Shown here: piece by piece, positions 62,195-64,000 of the stretch
Numbering within the stretch: the first letter of the stretch is position 1
How the letters are laid out: every line of letters begins with the position of its first letter
Assembly: GCF_002099425.1 (NCBI RefSeq)
Contig: NW_018344001.1
Location: forward strand, 4,267,001 to 4,331,000
DNA: 64,000 nt
Source: Phascolarctos cinereus
Lineage: Eukaryota; Chordata; Mammalia; Diprotodontia; Phascolarctidae
Reading direction: 5' to 3'
The notes under the pieces: generated by a model
Seen by the model: the letters and a program-made list of their open reading frames with translations, nothing else
Told to the model about the DNA's origin: nothing
Databases searched by the model: none
Program-made: the position numbers and the translations under genes

Positions 62195-62400
62195 GCTTGG
62201 ATTAAGACAGAGAAAACCCTGGCTTCTGGCCCTGGCTCTGTCACTAACTAGCTGTGCTACCAAAGGCAAGTACCTTCCCAGCCCTAGGCCTCAGTTTCCT
62301 CCTCTGTCAAACGAAGAAGTTGGACCAGAAGATCCCTAATGTGCCCTCCTGCTCTCATATAACTTTGATCTCTATTTGCCACTTTTGATTTAATCTGTTC
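62195..62400 (+). mobile_element. MIR-type SINE
   Basis: CTTCTGGCCCTGGCTCTGTC, ACTAACTAGCTGTGCTACCA, CAGTTTCCTCCTCTGTCAAA, CCAGAAGATCCCTAATGTGC. Confidence 0.88.
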
Positions 62401-62453
62401 CCAGGGGCTCCAGTCCATGCTCTGCTACTGTGTATCCTGGGGAATTGACATAA

Positions 62454-62700
62454 TAATTTAATAATAATAATGCCAGTACTTTATAGCATTAGAAGAGTAG
62501 CAAAGCACTTTGCCTATGTAATCTCATTTGATCCTCACAACAACCCTGTCAGAAGGGAATTATGATACCCCCATTTTGCAGCTAAGAAAATTGAGGCTGA
62601 AAAGACTTTCCCAGGGTAGCAAGTGCCTGAGGCAGTACTTGAACTCAGGTCTTCCCGGATTCTTGTCCAACACTAACCACTGCACTACCGAGGGGCCTCT
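62454..62700 (-). mobile_element. CORE-SINE (type C), antisense
   Basis: AGCAAAGCACTTTGCCTATG, AATCTCATTTGATCCTCACA, ACAACCCTGTCAGAAGGGAA, TTGAACTCAGGTCTTCCCGG, CACTGCACTACCGAGGGGCC. Left edge is a TAATAATAATAA tail. Confidence 0.92.
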
Positions 62701-62854
62701 GTTGCCACCTTTGTAAAGTGAGGATCTGAACTGAGGGATCTCTATTTCAGCTCTAGATCTGTGACCCTATTAGTAACAAGAGGCAAAATGTGCTTCATCC
62801 TTGTGAGAGCTTCATTGGTTGGTACCCCTCCCCCATCACAGAATGTGTATGCAT

Positions 62855-62950
62855 ACATACCTACGTACACACACACACAACACATACATATACATACACA
62901 TTTACATATACAAATATGCATACCCGTACATTCACATATATGTCATATAT
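62855..62950 (+). repeat. CA/CATA microsatellite
   Basis: TACACACACACACAACACAT followed by ACATATACAAATATGCATAC variants. Confidence 0.9.
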
Positions 62951-62979
62951 TTATTTCTTTGTAAACACATTGTGTTCCC

Positions 62980-63080
62980 CATAGTATAATTCGAGCTCTT
63001 TGAGAGCAGGGATTGTCATTTTTATATTTGTATCCCTAGCACAGTGCCTGGAGAATAGTAGGAGCTTTAAAATGTTTTTT
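62980..63080 (+). mobile_element. L2 LINE 3' end
   Basis: GAGCTCTTTGAGAGCAGGGA, TTGTATCCCTAGCACAGTGC, CTGGAGAATAGTAGGAGCTT. Confidence 0.88.
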
Positions 63081-63164
63081 TAATTGATTTGTGTGAAGAA
63101 AAACAATTTAAAAAATAGACAAGAATTTTGGATTAACCTAATTTTTAAAGATGCTTATGGCCAG

Positions 63165-63240
63165 AACTTCCTCTAGTCTCAGTTTCCTCAAGTGTAAAAT
63201 GAGGGGGTTGGACAAGTTGATTCCCTGGTTTCCTTCAAGA
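63165..63240 (+). mobile_element. MIR SINE 3' fragment
   Basis: CTCAGTTTCCTCAAGTGTAA, AATGAGGGGGTTGGACAAGT, TCCCTGGTTTCCTTC. Confidence 0.75.
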
Positions 63241-63420
63241 TGGAGCTCAAATCCCCCCACCTCCAGGAGTCTTTCCATCCCCCCAACACCCTTTCTATCC
63301 TTTCCTTCTGAGATGACTCCCACTTAGGTTTGCAAGGAGCTGTTTGCACTTAGCACAGGGCCTGGCACATAGTAGGCCTATAATCAATGCTTGTCGACTG
63401 GCTGATCTCTAAAGTTCCTT
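63241..63420 (+). mobile_element. L2 LINE 3' region
   Basis: CTCAAATCCCCCCACCTCCA, GGAGTCTTTCCATCCCCCCA, CAGGGCCTGGCACATAGTAG, GCCTATAATCAATGCTTGTC. Confidence 0.85.
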
Positions 63421-63464
63421 TGATCTATTTTATTTTTGTTCCTATAATTGTTCTTGTAAGAAAA

Positions 63465-63515
63465 TGAATGGATGAATGAATGAATGAATGGACAAATAAA
63501 GAAATAAATAAAAGT
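63465..63515 (+). repeat. (GAAT)n / (AAATA)n microsatellite
   Basis: ATGGATGAATGAATGAATGA then AAATAAAGAAATAAATAAAA. Confidence 0.9.
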
Positions 63516-63724
63516 TCTTGCAAGAGATGGCTCCTTTTTCCTGGGATGTCCCCTGAGATCAGCAAATATTTTCAGTCCCTTCTTTGCTTCTCAATCTACT
63601 GACTCAAGGCTTTCTCTCAAACTGACCTCTCCCCCCAAAACATACGCACATGTACATATGTGCTCTTGTGCAGATGAGCATGCGTGTGTGAGCACACACT
63701 CGGTTTCCCTTCTTCCTCTTTCAA

Positions 63725-63905
63725 GAGTGCCAGGTTTAGAGTTTGAGAGTTCAGGAGGTTCAAACCCCTTCTCTACCTCTGACTACCAGGAAGCCTTGGG
63801 CAAATCCTTTCACTTCTCTGAGACTTAGTTTCCTCCTCTGTAAAACGAGGAGATTGGACAAGATGACCTTGGAGGACTTCCCCAGCTCTAAATCTGTGAT
63901 CAGAA
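63725..63905 (+). mobile_element. MIR-type SINE, near-complete
   Basis: AGAGTGCCAGGTTTAGAGTT, AGGTTCAAACCCCTTCTCTA, CTTGGGCAAATCCTTTCACT, TTCCTCCTCTGTAAAACGAG, GATTGGACAAGATGACCTTG, CCCCAGCTCTAAATCTGTGA. Confidence 0.93.
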
Positions 63906-64000
63906 ATCTCCGGCTTCTCTAAGGAGACCTAAGAGTGCAGGAGTCTCAAAAGTACACGGTCTTCCAGAAACATGCCTCAGTTTTCTTTCTCTCATTTCCC

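Overview
The window is vertebrate nuclear DNA and very probably marsupial. It is AT-leaning, CpG-poor, and packed with tRNA-headed CORE/MIR-type SINEs that carry the GCAGCTAGGTGGCGCAGTGG head typical of marsupial genomes. It also holds L1 3' ends of the marsupial type (a C-terminal ORF2 motif like human L1 MEYYAAIKND), abundant L2 and CR1/L3 LINE fossils, and short hAT DNA transposons. The short A-tailed SINE type hints at an Australian lineage, but that is a weak inference. I found no protein-coding exon, tRNA or other functional RNA gene on either strand. Every long open frame lies in simple repeats or LINE fossils, so this is intergenic or deep-intron sequence.

Layout. 1-8 kb: old L1, L2 and MIR/SINE copies, plus a processed 7SL RNA pseudogene at 6.65-6.89 kb. 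8-17 kb: MIR/L2 fragments, the first of four related hAT-like elements (12.7 kb), a 5'-truncated L1 (15.7-16.4 kb) and a CR1/L3 fragment. 17.07-17.70 kb: a GGAA array next to a CA array. 18-24.6 kb: SINEs, an antisense L1 fragment, and a SINE-into-SINE insertion. 24.65-25.59 kb: a purine-only minisatellite whose first 604 bases hold no pyrimidine. 26.4-28.7 kb: a large antisense CR1/L3 copy with its 3' end and endonuclease region. 29.4 kb: a 227-bp hAT element with a perfect 8-bp target duplication. 31.8-32.8 kb: a truncated L1 with a perfect 17-bp target duplication and a SINE nested inside. 33-36 kb: L2 and L1 ORF2 fossils. 36-47 kb: mixed SINE/L2 with several repeat-poor stretches, the clearest at 45.3-45.85 kb. 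48.3-50.8 kb: an inverted repeat of about 400 bp at roughly 97% identity, in which one arm lies inside a CR1/L3 copy and the other does not. 56.15-57.8 kb: a CR1/L3 copy holding three nested insertions. 61.1-62.2 kb: another repeat-poor, GC-richer block.

There is no pathway or operon here. The interest lies in the order of insertions and in a few structural features: the inverted duplication, the purine tract, the 7SL pseudogene, unclassified dispersed repeats present in two copies each, and repeat-free blocks that may be conserved non-coding DNA. Family names come from remembered consensus sequences, not a database search. Boundaries are good to a few bases where a target duplication is given and to about 10-30 bases elsewhere.
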